Below are positions 1 to 10,520 of a DNA stretch of 64,000 nt, in pieces. Within the stretch, counting starts at the first letter, position 1. Each line of letters begins with the position of its first letter. Position numbers and translations under genes: made by a program. The DNA lies in assembly GCF_011045095.1 (NCBI RefSeq), contig NZ_JAALDL010000017.1, positions 1 through 64,000 on the forward strand, read 5' to 3'. The notes under the pieces were generated by a model. The model saw only the letters and a list, made by a program, of their open reading frames with translations. It ran no database searches and was not told the DNA's origin. Source of the DNA: Grimontia sedimenti. GTDB taxonomy: Bacteria > Pseudomonadota > Gammaproteobacteria > Enterobacterales > Vibrionaceae.

Positions 1-49
1 CTGCGAGGCGTTGAGCTAACTGATACTAATTGCCCGTGAGGCTTAACCA
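1..49 (+). rRNA. rrl: 23S ribosomal RNA, 3' end (partial)
   Basis: The first bases match the conserved 3' end of gammaproteobacterial 23S rRNA (GTTGAGCTAAC, then TGATACTAAT and GTGAGGCTTAACC). The gene enters from outside the window; the exact 3' end is estimated. It is followed by 5S rRNA and tRNA-Asp in rRNA-operon order. Confidence 0.9.
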
Positions 50-142
50 TACAACACCCAAGGGGTTTTGACGGACTCGAAGAGAACATTGAATGTGTAA
101 GAACGAGAACAAACAAAGTCACTTTCCAAGATTTTAACGAAT

Positions 143-262
143 TTGCTTGGCGACCATAGCGTTATGGACCCACCTGACTCCATGCCGAACTCAGTAGTGA
201 AACGTAACAGCGCCGATGGTAGTGTGGGGTCTCCCCATGTGAGAGTAGGACATCGCCAGGCT
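143..262 (+). rRNA. rrf: 5S ribosomal RNA
   Basis: A 120-base segment beginning TTGCTTGGCGACC and ending CGCCAGGCT holds the conserved 5S core (CCATGCCGAACTCAG, GCGCCGATGGTAGTGTGGGG). Its ends pair as the 5S terminal helix. It lies about 95 bases after the 23S end. End positions are accurate to one or two bases. Confidence 0.95.
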
Positions 263-276
263 TCCAATTTAAGTGT

Positions 277-353
277 GGAGCGGTAGTTCAGTTGGTTAGA
301 ATACCGGCCTGTCACGCCGGGGGTCGCGGGTTCGAGTCCCGTCCGCTCCGCCA
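277..353 (+). tRNA. tRNA-Asp (GTC)
   Basis: A 77-base cloverleaf with encoded CCA. The acceptor stem is GGAGCGG/CCGCTCC, the anticodon loop is CTGTCAC (anticodon GTC) and the T arm contains GTTCGAGTC. It is cotranscribed distally with the rRNA operon and is followed at once by a terminator. Confidence 0.97.
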
Positions 354-363
354 CTTCTTAGAG

Positions 364-391
364 AAACCTCAGTCGAAAGGCTGAGGTTTTT
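364..391 (+). terminator. Rho-independent terminator of the rRNA operon
   Basis: Stem AAACCTCAG / CTGAGGTTT closed by a short TCGAAAGG loop and followed by a T run, 10 bases after the tRNA-Asp CCA. Confidence 0.85.
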
Positions 392-862
392 GCTATGTGC
401 GACCCGGAAAAGTGCTTCGCACTTTAGAGCGAGATACTAGCCTTCTTCAATTTCTGAAAACGCCGAGTTAACTCACTGAAATTACTCCAAGACAATCAGC
501 TTACTAAGCTTTCAAAGGTAGAGCTATCCTAGCGTTGCGTTTGTTGTCTTTTTGCGCCTATTCACAAAGAGTCTTCTTTCGGTGCTTATCTGCCTTGAAC
601 TTTTCACATTCCCTGTCTGGAACTCAAAACACAAACCTGTCCACAATTAATGAGTGGTTAAATGCTAATAATTTGATTTATAGGGATACAACGCCTACAT
701 CTAATGTATTAAAAAGCATACACAGAGTGATCATTGTTAACTTCTCTCACTTTTATTTATGCAATGAATGGAATACTTGCCAGTGGTTCTTATCACTGAG
801 ACTATTTTTATATACCATCGCGGTATTATCAGCTTATCTAACAGGGATAAAGGGATCACCAG
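392..862. other. AT-rich stretch with no convincing gene
   Basis: About 470 bases between the rRNA-operon terminator and a small ORF. By eye it is more AT-rich than the rest of the window. The only long open frame (535-870) starts with TTG, lacks a ribosome-binding site and resembles no family I know. A small hairpin (AAAGTGC / GCACTTT) lies near 410-426. It may be residual DNA from an old insertion. Confidence 0.5.
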
Positions 863-997
863 ATGAATGATTTGTCAGCTTTACTTCAAATGACATTGCT
901 ATGTAGTGCAATTGCAGCTTTGGTTGCAGGGCCTGCAGTGATTGCCTTGTTGGTCTTTAACAAGTATAAGCAAAAGAATCTTGCTGAAGAATCATAA
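863..997 (+). CDS. Small single-pass membrane protein, 44 aa (hypothetical)
   Basis: This 44-codon ORF starts at ATG 863, with AGGG at 851-854 about eight bases upstream as a plausible ribosome-binding site. The product begins MNDLSALLQM, has one strongly hydrophobic helix at about residues 11-32 (rich in Ala, Leu and Val, with a Gly-Pro) and ends in a charged tail with several Lys and Glu. It resembles the small membrane proteins often missed by annotation. I recognise no family. It stands alone between the rRNA operon and tRNA-Trp, so context gives no function. Coding status rests on the start signal and composition only. Confidence 0.4.
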   Translation: MNDLSALLQMTLLCSAIAALVAGPAVIALLVFNKYKQKNLAEES

Positions 998-1083
998 CCT
1001 TGTATGAATTCTGTCCACTTGGTTTAGCTTTCCCCAATCAACACTGGCTATTTAACTAATAACCATTAAAATAGCTTGCGTAT

Positions 1084-1160
<77 letters not shown>

Positions 1161-1166
1161 TATTCG

Positions 1167-1196
1167 AAGCCTCAGCAGAGATGCTGGGGCTTTTTT
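1167..1196 (+). terminator. Terminator after tRNA-Trp
   Basis: Stem AGCCTCAGCA / TGCTGGGGCT with a GAGA loop and a six-T run. A near copy occurs at 1296-1326. Confidence 0.85.
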
Positions 1197-1268
1197 ATAT
1201 ATGGTTTTTGGCTCTGCGAGCCAATTGTTGGGGGGGCTGGGTCGCCAGTCCGCTTGATGGCAAGCCCC

Positions 1269-1326
1269 GTCGAATACCTCCGCCTGCCAAATTTGAAGTC
1301 TCATCAGAGATGCTGGGGCTTTTTTG
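1269..1326 (+). repeat. Duplicated tRNA-Trp 3' end plus terminator (tRNA remnant)
   Basis: Bases 1269-1326 repeat, with several substitutions and small gaps, the T-arm/acceptor/CCA end of tRNA-Trp and its terminator (1137-1196). Shared pieces are TCGAAT, CCTCC, CTGCCA, TTGAAG and GAGATGCTGGGGCTTTTTT. No 5' half of a tRNA accompanies it. It could be a decayed duplicate tRNA gene, or the far direct repeat (att-like) of an element once integrated at the tRNA-Trp 3' end. Confidence 0.7.
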
Positions 1327-1446
1327 TATCTACTGTTCCCTCATTCAGTTCAACATTTGAATTGGCTAGGAAATCGCCTTAGCGAATACGTTCTTTAAGG
1401 CGTATCATGTCAGCTTGGTTTTTTCGATAGCATGGGTTTTAACGCC

Positions 1447-1830
1447 ATGAATCAAGCGGCTTTACTCTTCTATATTGCGATTGGTGGTGCGTTTGGTGCC
1501 TGTTCTCGTTACCTGATCTCCGAGCTATGCGCTGTGATGCTAGGGCGCGGCTTTCCTTATGGCACTTTGACCGTTAATGTCGTGGGCTCATTTATCATGG
1601 GGCTATTAGTTGCAGCCTTGGAGCAAGAAGTCTTTTCTCCAGGTCCTTGGCGTCATCTCATCGGGCTAGGTTTTCTTGGGGCACTAACCACCTTTTCCAC
1701 GTTTTCTATGGATAACGTTTTGCTGCTTCAACAGGGTGAGTGGTTCAAAATGGGCCTGAATGTTGTGCTGAATGTCGTTATCTGTATCTTTGCTGCTTGG
1801 GCAGGCTTTCAGTTGTTAATGCGCGGTTAA
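1447..1830 (+). CDS. crcB: Fluoride ion channel CrcB/Fluc
   Basis: Inner-membrane dual-topology channel that exports fluoride. The 127-aa product has four hydrophobic segments and the family signatures GGAFGACSRY near the N-terminus, GTLTVNVVGSF around residue 42 and GFLGALTTFSTF around residue 78, which includes the Asn and Phe-box residues of the fluoride pore. Length equals that of E. coli CrcB when translation starts at ATG 1447. An in-frame ATG at 1432 would add five residues; neither start has a strong ribosome-binding site. No fluoride riboswitch was recognised upstream. It stands alone between tRNA-Trp and the thi operon. Confidence 0.9.
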   Translation: MNQAALLFYIAIGGAFGACSRYLISELCAVMLGRGFPYGTLTVNVVGSFIMGLLVAALEQEVFSPGPWRHLIGLGFLGALTTFSTFSMDNVLLLQQGEWFKMGLNVVLNVVICIFAAWAGFQLLMRG

Positions 1831-1843
1831 TCACTTTGAGTGG

Positions 1844-1872
1844 TTGAGATAACGGAAAGCATTCCCTATACT
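1844..1872 (+). promoter_or_regulatory. Sigma-70 promoter of the thi operon
   Basis: TTGAGA (1844-1849) and TATACT (1867-1872) are separated by 17 bases. The predicted start near 1879 lies just before the TPP aptamer. Confidence 0.65.
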
Positions 1873-1883
1873 CGTTCGCTGAT

Positions 1884-1972
1884 ACTTGTCGGAGTGCCAT
1901 TTGGCTGAGACTGCGAAAGCAGGATCCGTTGAACCTGATCAGGCTAATACCTGCGAAGGGAACAAGAGAACA
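1884..1972 (+). promoter_or_regulatory. TPP riboswitch (THI element)
   Basis: The leader contains the conserved thi-box parts in order: GTCGGAGTGCC, GGCTGAGA, then CCTGATCAGGCTAATACCTG and GCGAAGGGAACA. Together they form the TPP aptamer. It sits about 105 bases before the thiC ATG. In relatives, TPP binding lowers expression of the downstream thi operon; the expression platform was not resolved. Confidence 0.95.
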
Positions 1973-2076
1973 ACAATTGTGGTGTTCAGAGATAGTCATA
2001 TCTATAAGTTTCGCCACACCTCTTGCTCAGCAAATCCGGCAAGCATTTATTCCCAAAAATATATTGGAGTAATGCT

Positions 2077-4004
<1,928 letters not shown>

Positions 4005-4012
4005 GAGGTGCT

Positions 4013-4684
4013 ATGAACACCTCTCCCGTGTTTCCGCGGATGGACGGGGGCATTGGCCCTCTCTATCCGGTGGTTGATGATATTGCCCTGTTGAAGCGTT
4101 TGCTGGCGTTTGGTGTGCGTACTGTTCAGCTTAGGGTTAAAGACGCTAACCATCCTAATCTTGATGCCATGATCAAAGAGGCTGTCGCTTGCGGCCGTCT
4201 CTGTCAGGCTCAGGTATTTATCAACGATCACTGGGAAAAGGCTCTCGATGCCGGTGCATATGGGATCCATCTGGGGCAGGACGATTTGAAATCGGCTGAT
4301 CTGGATGCGATAGCCCGTGCCGGTATTCGCCTTGGAGTGTCCACCCGAACGTCTGATGAACTGGATTTAGCCTTGTCTCTTAACCCGAGCTATTTAGCTA
4401 TCGGCCATATTTTCCCAACACCAACCAAACAGATGCCGACGCCTCCCCAGGGCGTAGCGCAGTTGTCGAAGCATTTAGCGACAGTAGCAGGGAAAGTACC
4501 GACAGTGGCTATTGGTGGTATTGATCTCGCTAAAGCCCCAGAAGTTTGGCAAAGCGGCGTGAATGCGATTGCTGTTGTTCGGGCGGTCACCCAGTCCTGT
4601 GACTTGGCGGCAACGCTTCAATCGTTCGCTGAGGTGCTGACAGAGGAGGCAAGAAATGAGCGTATCGTCGTCGAACAAAGCTAG
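4013..4684 (+). CDS. thiE: Thiamine-phosphate synthase
   Basis: Cytoplasmic enzyme joining HMP-PP and the thiazole phosphate to give thiamine phosphate. The 223-aa product has the ThiE TIM-barrel signatures in order: VQLRVKD (about 39-45), FINDHW, GIHLGQDDL, GVSTRT, IGHIFPTPTKQMPTPPQG (pyrophosphate loop) and VAIGGI near residue 165. GGAGGT lies just before ATG 4013, overlapping the end of thiC. Its 3' end overlaps thiF by 29 bases, indicating translational coupling. Intact. Confidence 0.95.
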   Translation: MNTSPVFPRMDGGIGPLYPVVDDIALLKRLLAFGVRTVQLRVKDANHPNLDAMIKEAVACGRLCQAQVFINDHWEKALDAGAYGIHLGQDDLKSADLDAIARAGIRLGVSTRTSDELDLALSLNPSYLAIGHIFPTPTKQMPTPPQGVAQLSKHLATVAGKVPTVAIGGIDLAKAPEVWQSGVNAIAVVRAVTQSCDLAATLQSFAEVLTEEARNERIVVEQS

Positions 4685-5468
4685 TCTGTCAGACAATGAA
4701 TTTGACCGTTACAGTCGCCAAATCATGTTGGATAACTGGGGCGAAGAGGCGCAACTGAAACTTTCCCAAGCCAAAGTACTGATAGTGGGATGTGGTGGTC
4801 TTGGAACTGCGGCTTCGCAGTATTTGGCCGGGGCAGGAGTCGGACAGTTAGTGCTGGCTGATGGCGATGTGCTGGAGCGTTCAAACTTGCCGAGGCAAAT
4901 TGCTTATCGCGAAAAGGACCTGGGTAAAGGTAAGGCGAAAGCGCTGAGTGAACAACTCAACGCGTTGAATAGCCTAATCCAATGTCGCCCTGTCATTCGT
5001 CAGCTTGATGGAATGGCGTTGGAGCTTGAAGCTTCCCTTGCTGATATCGTGCTTGATTGCAGCGACAACATGGCAACCAGGCAGGCGGTGAATGCCGCCT
5101 GTGTGAAACTGGGCAAACCGTTGATTGCGGGTGCAGGTATTGGTTGGCAAGGTCAACTGATGACTTTCGATTTCAGAACCTCTTCCTCGCCTTGTTATCA
5201 CTGCCTATTTCCCTCCCATCAGGACCCTCAATCGAGGAATTGTCAGAGTGCAGGTGTAGTGGGGCCAGTAGTGGGCATTATTGGCAACTTTCAGGCTTTA
5301 GAAGCGCTGAAGCTGCTGCTAGGCGAATCTCTACCTGCGAACTTTTATCAGTTTGATGGCCTGTCATTTTCGCTCAGAAAGATGCTGGTTCATCGCGATC
5401 CTGAGTGCGCCATTTGTCAGCCTCGCGCACTTCTAAATAAGGAGATTTCACATGCAGATCTGGCTTAA
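4656..5468 (+). CDS. thiF: ThiS adenylyltransferase ThiF
   Basis: E1-like enzyme that adenylates the C-terminal Gly-Gly of ThiS for sulfur transfer in thiazole synthesis. The 270-aa protein shows the nucleotide-binding GCGGLGTAASQYLAGAG (about 46-62), the NLPRQ activation motif and two zinc-ligand pairs, CYHC (near 183) and CAIC near residue 253. MoeB is the closest alternative, but the position between thiE and thiS settles ThiF. The start overlaps thiE and the end overlaps thiS by 17 bases. Confidence 0.94.
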   Translation: MSVSSSNKASLSDNEFDRYSRQIMLDNWGEEAQLKLSQAKVLIVGCGGLGTAASQYLAGAGVGQLVLADGDVLERSNLPRQIAYREKDLGKGKAKALSEQLNALNSLIQCRPVIRQLDGMALELEASLADIVLDCSDNMATRQAVNAACVKLGKPLIAGAGIGWQGQLMTFDFRTSSSPCYHCLFPSHQDPQSRNCQSAGVVGPVVGIIGNFQALEALKLLLGESLPANFYQFDGLSFSLRKMLVHRDPECAICQPRALLNKEISHADLA

Positions 5469-5652
5469 TGATGAAGCCTATTCGCCAAAAACTGCCAGCG
5501 ATTTGCTGGCATTGGTGAGTGAATTATCTCTGCCTGAACAGTCGGTGGCGATCGCTCTGAACGGTGAAATTATCCCCCGTAGCCAGTGGCAATCTACACC
5601 ACTGACTGAGGGTGTTCAGATTGCTATGTTTCAGGCCATTGCCGGAGGTTAA
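5452..5652 (+). CDS. thiS: Sulfur carrier protein ThiS
   Basis: A 66-aa ubiquitin-fold carrier that brings sulfur as a C-terminal thiocarboxylate to ThiG. It ends AIAGG, the required Gly-Gly tail, and the central segment [16 protein letters not shown] is typical of the family. AAGGAG precedes ATG 5452. Its stop overlaps the first thiG ATG by one base. Confidence 0.95.
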   Translation: MQIWLNDEAYSPKTASDLLALVSELSLPEQSVAIALNGEIIPRSQWQSTPLTEGVQIAMFQAIAGG

Positions 5653-6424
5653 TGATGTTAAAGATCGCTGATAAAACTTTTTCCTCACGCCTGTTTACCG
5701 GAACAGGAAAGTTCTCAAGCACCCAGGTGATGGCAGAGAGTATCGTCGAAAGTGGCTCCGAGTTAGTTACCATGGCGCTAAAACGTGTCGATGTCCAAAA
5801 GCGTGATGATGATATTCTGACGCCGCTGATTGCGTCGGGTATGAATCTGTTGCCTAACACGTCGGGTGCAAAAACCGCGAAAGAAGCCATTTTGCGGCAA
5901 GACTTGCCCGTGAGGCACTGGGAACGAACTGGCTGAAGCTCGAAATTCATCCTGATCCCAAATACCTGATGCCTGACCCGATTGAAACCTTGAAAGCGGC
6001 TGAAGCACTGGTCAAAGAGGGGTTTGTGGTGCTGCCATATTGCCATGCCGATCCTGTGCTTTGTAAGCATTTGGAAGAAGCCGGTTGTGCGGCCGTGATG
6101 CCCCTTGGTGCGCCCATTGGCAGCAATAAGGGTCTGGCATCAAGGGACTTTCTCGACATCATCATCGATCAGGCCAAAGTGCCAGTCGTGGTAGATGCCG
6201 GGATTGGCGCGCCTTCCCATGCTGCTGAAGCGATGGAAAAAGGTGCAGATGCGGTGCTGGTGAATACAGCCATTGCTGCGGCAGCCGACCCTGTCGCGAT
6301 GGCTAAGGCCTTCAAGTTAGCCGTAGAAGCAGGACGCATGGCGTATGAGTCAGGCTTAGCAGGTCAGGTAAAACAAGCTGTCGCCTCCAGCCCGCTCACT
6401 GCTTTTCTTGATGAGCTGGCGTGA
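5652..6424 (+). pseudogene. thiG: Thiazole synthase ThiG, frameshifted as read
   Basis: ThiG condenses DXP, dehydroglycine and ThiS thiocarboxylate into the thiazole phosphate. Frame 3 encodes the first 80 residues ([28 protein letters not shown]) and frame 2 the remainder ([40 protein letters not shown]). The break lies in the four-T run 5890-5893; a fifth T would restore Ala-Ile-Phe-Ala-Ala-Arg-Leu-Ala-Arg. The repaired length is about 257 aa, normal for the family. It overlaps thiS at its start and runs up to thiH. This is the second broken gene of the operon. Confidence 0.9.
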
Positions 6425-6435
6425 CGGGAGGAGAT

Positions 6436-7548
6436 ATGGCTTTTTCTGATCATTGGCAGACGCTCAATTGGGATGATATCCGTCTCTCGATTTACAGCAA
6501 AACGGAAGCGGATGTTCAGCGGGCACTGGCTAAGCCAAAGCGGAATTTGGAGGACTTCAAAGCGTTGATCTCGCCCGCTGCGGAGCCCTTCCTTGAAGCG
6601 ATGGCGCAGCAAGCTGCCGCACTCACACGCCGCCGTTTTGGCTATACGGTCAATTTCTACGTGCCGCTTTATCTGTCGAACCTTTGCGCCAATGCTTGTA
6701 CCTATTGCGGCTTTTCAATGGAAAACCGTATCAAGCGCCGTACCCTATCGTTGGGTGACATTGAGCGCGAGTGCGAAGCGATTAAAGCAATGAACTTCGA
6801 CAGCATCCTTTTGGTAACGGGTGAGCATCAAACCAAGGTGGGGATGGACTATTTTCGAACCTCAGTGCCTGCCATTAAGCAGCATTTCAGCTACCTCGCT
6901 ATGGAAGTCCAGCCGATGGAAACTGCGGATTATGCTGAATTGAAAGCATTAGGCTTGGATGCAGTGATGGTCTATCAGGAAACCTATAATCGCTCGACCT
7001 ATGCCGAACATCATCTGCGTGGTAACAAGACGGATTTTGCTTTCCGTCTTGATACCCCTGATAGGCTTGCCCAGGCAGGGATCGACAAGATTGGCATTGG
7101 GGCTCTGATTGGACTGGATGAGTGGCGAACTGATTGCTTCTTTGTCGCCAGCCACCTTGAGTACATGGAGCGCACCTACTGGCGAAGCCGTTACTCGATT
7201 TCCTTTCCAAGGCTCCGTCCTTGTGAAGGTGCTGTGCAGCCAAAGTCGGTGATGACGGATAGGCAGCTGGTTCAACTTATCTGTGCCTATAGGTTGCTTA
7301 ACTCAGAAGTGGAGCTTTCTCTATCGACCCGAGAGTCGCCTGAATTTCGGGATAAAGTATTGCCGCTTGGGATCACTTCGATGTCAGCAGCTTCGAAAAC
7401 CCAGCCTGGTGGTTACGCCGATGATGAGCCTGAACTGGAGCAGTTTTCGGTTTCGGACGAACGTAGCGCGAGTGCTGTAGCTAATGCAGTAAAAGCAGCG
7501 GGCTTTGAAGTGGTTTGGAAGGATTGGGAGCAGGGATACTCTGGGTAA
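6436..7548 (+). CDS. thiH: 2-iminoacetate synthase ThiH
   Basis: Radical-SAM tyrosine lyase that supplies dehydroglycine to ThiG. The 370-aa product carries the CxxxCxxC cluster motif as CANACTYC (near residue 76) and family segments such as LLVTGEH, EVQPM, YQETYNR and GIGALIGL. The start is placed at ATG 6436, seven bases after a GGGAGGAG ribosome-binding site; the longer GTG start at 6421 would overlap that site. Intact, last gene of the operon, with a terminator at 7571. Confidence 0.95.
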   Translation: MAFSDHWQTLNWDDIRLSIYSKTEADVQRALAKPKRNLEDFKALISPAAEPFLEAMAQQAAALTRRRFGYTVNFYVPLYLSNLCANACTYCGFSMENRIKRRTLSLGDIERECEAIKAMNFDSILLVTGEHQTKVGMDYFRTSVPAIKQHFSYLAMEVQPMETADYAELKALGLDAVMVYQETYNRSTYAEHHLRGNKTDFAFRLDTPDRLAQAGIDKIGIGALIGLDEWRTDCFFVASHLEYMERTYWRSRYSISFPRLRPCEGAVQPKSVMTDRQLVQLICAYRLLNSEVELSLSTRESPEFRDKVLPLGITSMSAASKTQPGGYADDEPELEQFSVSDERSASAVANAVKAAGFEVVWKDWEQGYSG

Positions 7549-7570
7549 TAAACAGAGTTATTGTATAAAC

Positions 7571-7597
7571 AAAGAGCGCCAATCGGCGCTCTTCTCT
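7571..7597. terminator. Terminator between thiH and the convergent aminopeptidase gene
   Basis: Stem AAGAGCGCC / GGCGCTCTT with an AATC loop, A-rich on one side and T-rich on the other, so it can serve both converging transcripts. Confidence 0.75.
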
Positions 7598-7612
7598 TTG
7601 ATGTTTAACGAT

Positions 7613-9400
7613 TTAGCGTGAAAGCGGAGCCGTCGCCTGCTCAAGCCATGCCAAGTCTTCCCCTTCCAGTGATGGGCTAACATCCTGCCACACTTTCTGA
7701 TGGTAATCGTTCCACCAGGCAATCTCGGTGTCAGTCAGCAGTGATACGTCCACCAAGCGGCGATCGATTGGCGCGCGGGTTAATGACTCAAAACCAAGCA
7801 CAGTCATGTCGCCTTGAGTTGGCACTTCTACCACCAACTCCAGGTTTTCGATACGAATGCCAAAGGCATCGGCGCGGTAATAACCTGGCTCATTTGACAG
7901 AACCATGCCCGGCAGCAGTGCTACTGTGCTAGGGGCTTTGGAAATACGCTGAGGGCCTTCATGGACACTCAGGAAGTGACCTACGCCGTGGCCTGTGCCA
8001 TGGTCGTAGTCGAAGCCGTTAGCCCACAGGTGTTGACGCGCCAGCGCATCCAGTTGGCTACCAGCGGTGCCCTTCGGAAAACGTGCAGTTGCTAGAGAGA
8101 TATGGCCTTTCAGTACCAGAGTGAAAGCTTGCTTCACTTCGTCGGTGCACTCACCAATCGCAACAGTACGAGTAATATCGGTCGTGCCATCCGGATATTG
8201 ACCGCCTGAGTCCACCAGATAGACATTGTTGAGTTCAAGCTCGCCCGGCTCAGGCTGATTCAGGTGGTTGTAATGGCACATAGCTGCATTGCCACCTGCT
8301 GCTGAGATAGTATCGAAGCTCAAATCAGCGAGTGTTTTATCCAGTTCACGGAAGCTGTATAGCTTGTCTGAAAGCTCAGCTTCGTTTGGCAGGTTGCCCG
8401 CCGCGACTTCTTTATCCAGCCAGGCAAGGAAGCGACTGACTGCCACGCCATCGCGGACATGGCTTGCTTTCATACCCGCGACTTCTACCGCGTTTTTGGC
8501 CGCTTTTGGCAGCATGCATGGGTCGGCAGCGTGAACGATAATGGCACCGTTTTGATTCAGTACCTGGCTTGCCCAGGCATTGCTGGTTTGCGGGTCGACC
8601 AACACAGATTGGCCGGAGAGTGCAGCCAGAACCGACTCCAGTGCTTCTGGGGCTTTGACCGATACGCCTTCGCCCACATGTGTTGAGAAACCTTCTGGCA
8701 GGCGCGCAGGGTCGATAAACAGGGTGACTTCGCCTTTGGCATTGACGATGGCGCTGGCCAGCACCACAGGCAGACGTGATACATCGCCACCACGGATATT
8801 CAGAAGCCAACAGATGCTGTCGAGCTGACTTAAAAGCGCGGCATCAGCGCCGGATTTAGCAATCGCAGTACCGATTTCACGGCGTTTATCTTCGCTGCTT
8901 TGACCCACAGTGTTGGTACCCATCAGCCTTGCATCGGTCAGCAGGGGGGCAGGACGATCGTGCCATGCATTATCGACCGGGTTGGTATCTACACAAACCA
9001 AGTCCAGCTTACCCTCGACCAGTTTCTCGGCAGATGCCAGCCAGCTGGCGCTGTGAAGGCGTGGGTCAACGGCCACTTTGCTGCCTTTAGGCAGGTTATC
9101 TTGCAGCCATTGCAGGGCAGGCTCTTCAATCAGATGACGGTATTCGAAGATGTCACCAGGCACTTGCTTGCGTACCTGTACCGTGTAGCGGCCATCAACA
9201 AACATCGCGGCTTTGTCTCGCGCGATAACAGCCGCGCCCGCTGAGCCAGTAAAACCTGTCGCCCAGTGGAGCCGTTCATTGTGCTCGGGGATGTATTCGC
9301 CGAGAAATTCGTCTTCGTGAGGAATGATCAGAGCGTCCAGTGCCTGTTCTTCCAGCCAGCGTCTCAATGCATCGACGCGCTGCGCAATAATGGCGTGCAT
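7613..9400 (-). CDS. Xaa-Pro aminopeptidase, M24 family (large form)
   Basis: Cytoplasmic dinuclear-metal peptidase removing N-terminal residues before proline. The 595-aa product has two creatinase-like N-terminal domains, an M24 catalytic domain from about residue 310 and the extra C-terminal M24 extension seen in the large APP1-like subfamily. Metal ligands are visible: the two Asp of DSGGQYPDGTTDITRT, the His of GTGHGVGHFLSVHEGP, and the Glu of NEPGYY and RIENLE. E. coli PepP is shorter (about 440 aa), so the symbol pepP is not assigned. It is transcribed alone and convergent with thiH. Confidence 0.9.
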   Translation of the reverse strand: MHAIIAQRVDALRRWLEEQALDALIIPHEDEFLGEYIPEHNERLHWATGFTGSAGAAVIARDKAAMFVDGRYTVQVRKQVPGDIFEYRHLIEEPALQWLQDNLPKGSKVAVDPRLHSASWLASAEKLVEGKLDLVCVDTNPVDNAWHDRPAPLLTDARLMGTNTVGQSSEDKRREIGTAIAKSGADAALLSQLDSICWLLNIRGGDVSRLPVVLASAIVNAKGEVTLFIDPARLPEGFSTHVGEGVSVKAPEALESVLAALSGQSVLVDPQTSNAWASQVLNQNGAIIVHAADPCMLPKAAKNAVEVAGMKASHVRDGVAVSRFLAWLDKEVAAGNLPNEAELSDKLYSFRELDKTLADLSFDTISAAGGNAAMCHYNHLNQPEPGELELNNVYLVDSGGQYPDGTTDITRTVAIGECTDEVKQAFTLVLKGHISLATARFPKGTAGSQLDALARQHLWANGFDYDHGTGHGVGHFLSVHEGPQRISKAPSTVALLPGMVLSNEPGYYRADAFGIRIENLELVVEVPTQGDMTVLGFESLTRAPIDRRLVDVSLLTDTEIAWWNDYHQKVWQDVSPSLEGEDLAWLEQATAPLSR

Positions 9401-9448
9401 TCTTCGTCCTTATTTGGGTGATCGTATAGGGGTCTTTGGTTGTCTAAG

Positions 9449-10420
9449 CTATCTGTTTTCATCTGCCGCTGCAATTTCTGTCATATGTCGACAACGTGAA
9501 ATAATCAGCTGCCGTAACCAGCTATGACCAGGATCGGATTGCTGACTTTGATGCCAGAACAGGGTATATGCCATGGGCGGTAGAGGTGTTGGCAATGACA
9601 ACACGTGTAAATTGAGTTGCTTAGCGACGGCTGCTGCAAAATGCGCCGGCGCGGTAAACACCAAGTCGGTATGGGTGCAAAGGCTCGCCGCACTGTTGAA
9701 ATCCGGCACATACATGGCGATATCACGTTCAATGCCCCGCTCTGCAAGTTTATAATCAAGCAGCCAGCGATCGCTGCCATCACACCTGACCTGAACGTGT
9801 CGCTGTTTCAGGTAGGTATCCAAATCCCATTTTGCTTCATTTAGCACGGGGTGATCTTTTCTCACTATCACCCGTTGTTCATCCTGATAGAGCTCCTCAT
9901 AGATGATGCCTTTCGGCGGCATCATCGTCAGCATGGCGTCAGCAGGGTTAAGGTCTTTTCCCGTAATGCCAAAATCTACCTCACCACGTGCCATGGCGTC
10001 GAAAGTTTGCCCGCTCCATGCCTGAGTATCCAGCGTGATTGAGGGAGCTGCGTCGAGGATTTCACCTAAAAATCGGGGAAGAAGCAGGGGATAGGCACTT
10101 TCGACCAGTGAGAAGTGAAAACGGCGATCGCTGGTTGCCGGGTTGAATTCATCCGAGACAGTTAACCCTTCGATGTGTACTAGCAGGCTTTTCAGTCCCG
10201 GTTTTAAGGACAAGGCTTTCGGTGTTGGGTAAAGGCCACGGGAAGTGCGGTTGAACAAGGGATCATCAAACTGTTCGCGAAGCTTGGCAAGGTTTTTACT
10301 GACCGCAGACTGGCTAAGGTGCAGCCGCTGCGCAGCCCGGGTGACGTTGCTCTCTTCCAGTAAGACATGAAGACAGATAAGCAGGCTGAGATCGTAACGC
10401 AGCAGTTGGTTGAGGTTCAT
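9449..10420 (-). CDS. LysR-family transcriptional regulator
   Basis: A 323-aa regulator with an N-terminal winged helix-turn-helix at about residues 18-65 (ESNVTRAAQRLHLSQSAVSK) and a C-terminal periplasmic-binding-like effector domain. It is divergent from the Bcr/CflA exporter gene with about 100 bases between the starts, the usual layout for a LysR regulator and its target. The effector is unknown. Downstream (lower coordinates) lies the aminopeptidase gene on the same strand, 48 bases away. Confidence 0.9.
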   Translation of the reverse strand: MNLNQLLRYDLSLLICLHVLLEESNVTRAAQRLHLSQSAVSKNLAKLREQFDDPLFNRTSRGLYPTPKALSLKPGLKSLLVHIEGLTVSDEFNPATSDRRFHFSLVESAYPLLLPRFLGEILDAAPSITLDTQAWSGQTFDAMARGEVDFGITGKDLNPADAMLTMMPPKGIIYEELYQDEQRVIVRKDHPVLNEAKWDLDTYLKQRHVQVRCDGSDRWLLDYKLAERGIERDIAMYVPDFNSAASLCTHTDLVFTAPAHFAAAVAKQLNLHVLSLPTPLPPMAYTLFWHQSQQSDPGHSWLRQLIISRCRHMTEIAAADENR

Positions 10421-10451
10421 TAAGCATTATTCCTGATGGGAATGTCTGACC

Positions 10452-10478
10452 TGAATATAAACCATTTTTGTTCATATC
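10452..10478. promoter_or_regulatory. Candidate LysR operator between divergent genes
   Basis: An imperfect dyad (GAATATAAAC ... GTTCATATC) sits midway between the LysR start and the exporter start, where a LysR site would be expected. Weak evidence by eye only. Confidence 0.3.
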
Positions 10479-10520
10479 AAAATCCCACTACACTCCGCCT
10501 CAAATCATCAGGAGTTCTTT

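Noticed and set aside
535-870. Open frame of 111 codons between tRNA-Asp and tRNA-Trp
   Set aside because: Starts with TTG, no ribosome-binding site, unusual composition and no family resemblance. The small ORF at its end (863-997) has the better start signal.
1432-1446. Longer crcB start at 1432
   Set aside because: Adds five residues not usual for the family; neither start has a convincing ribosome-binding site, so the family-length start at 1447 was preferred.
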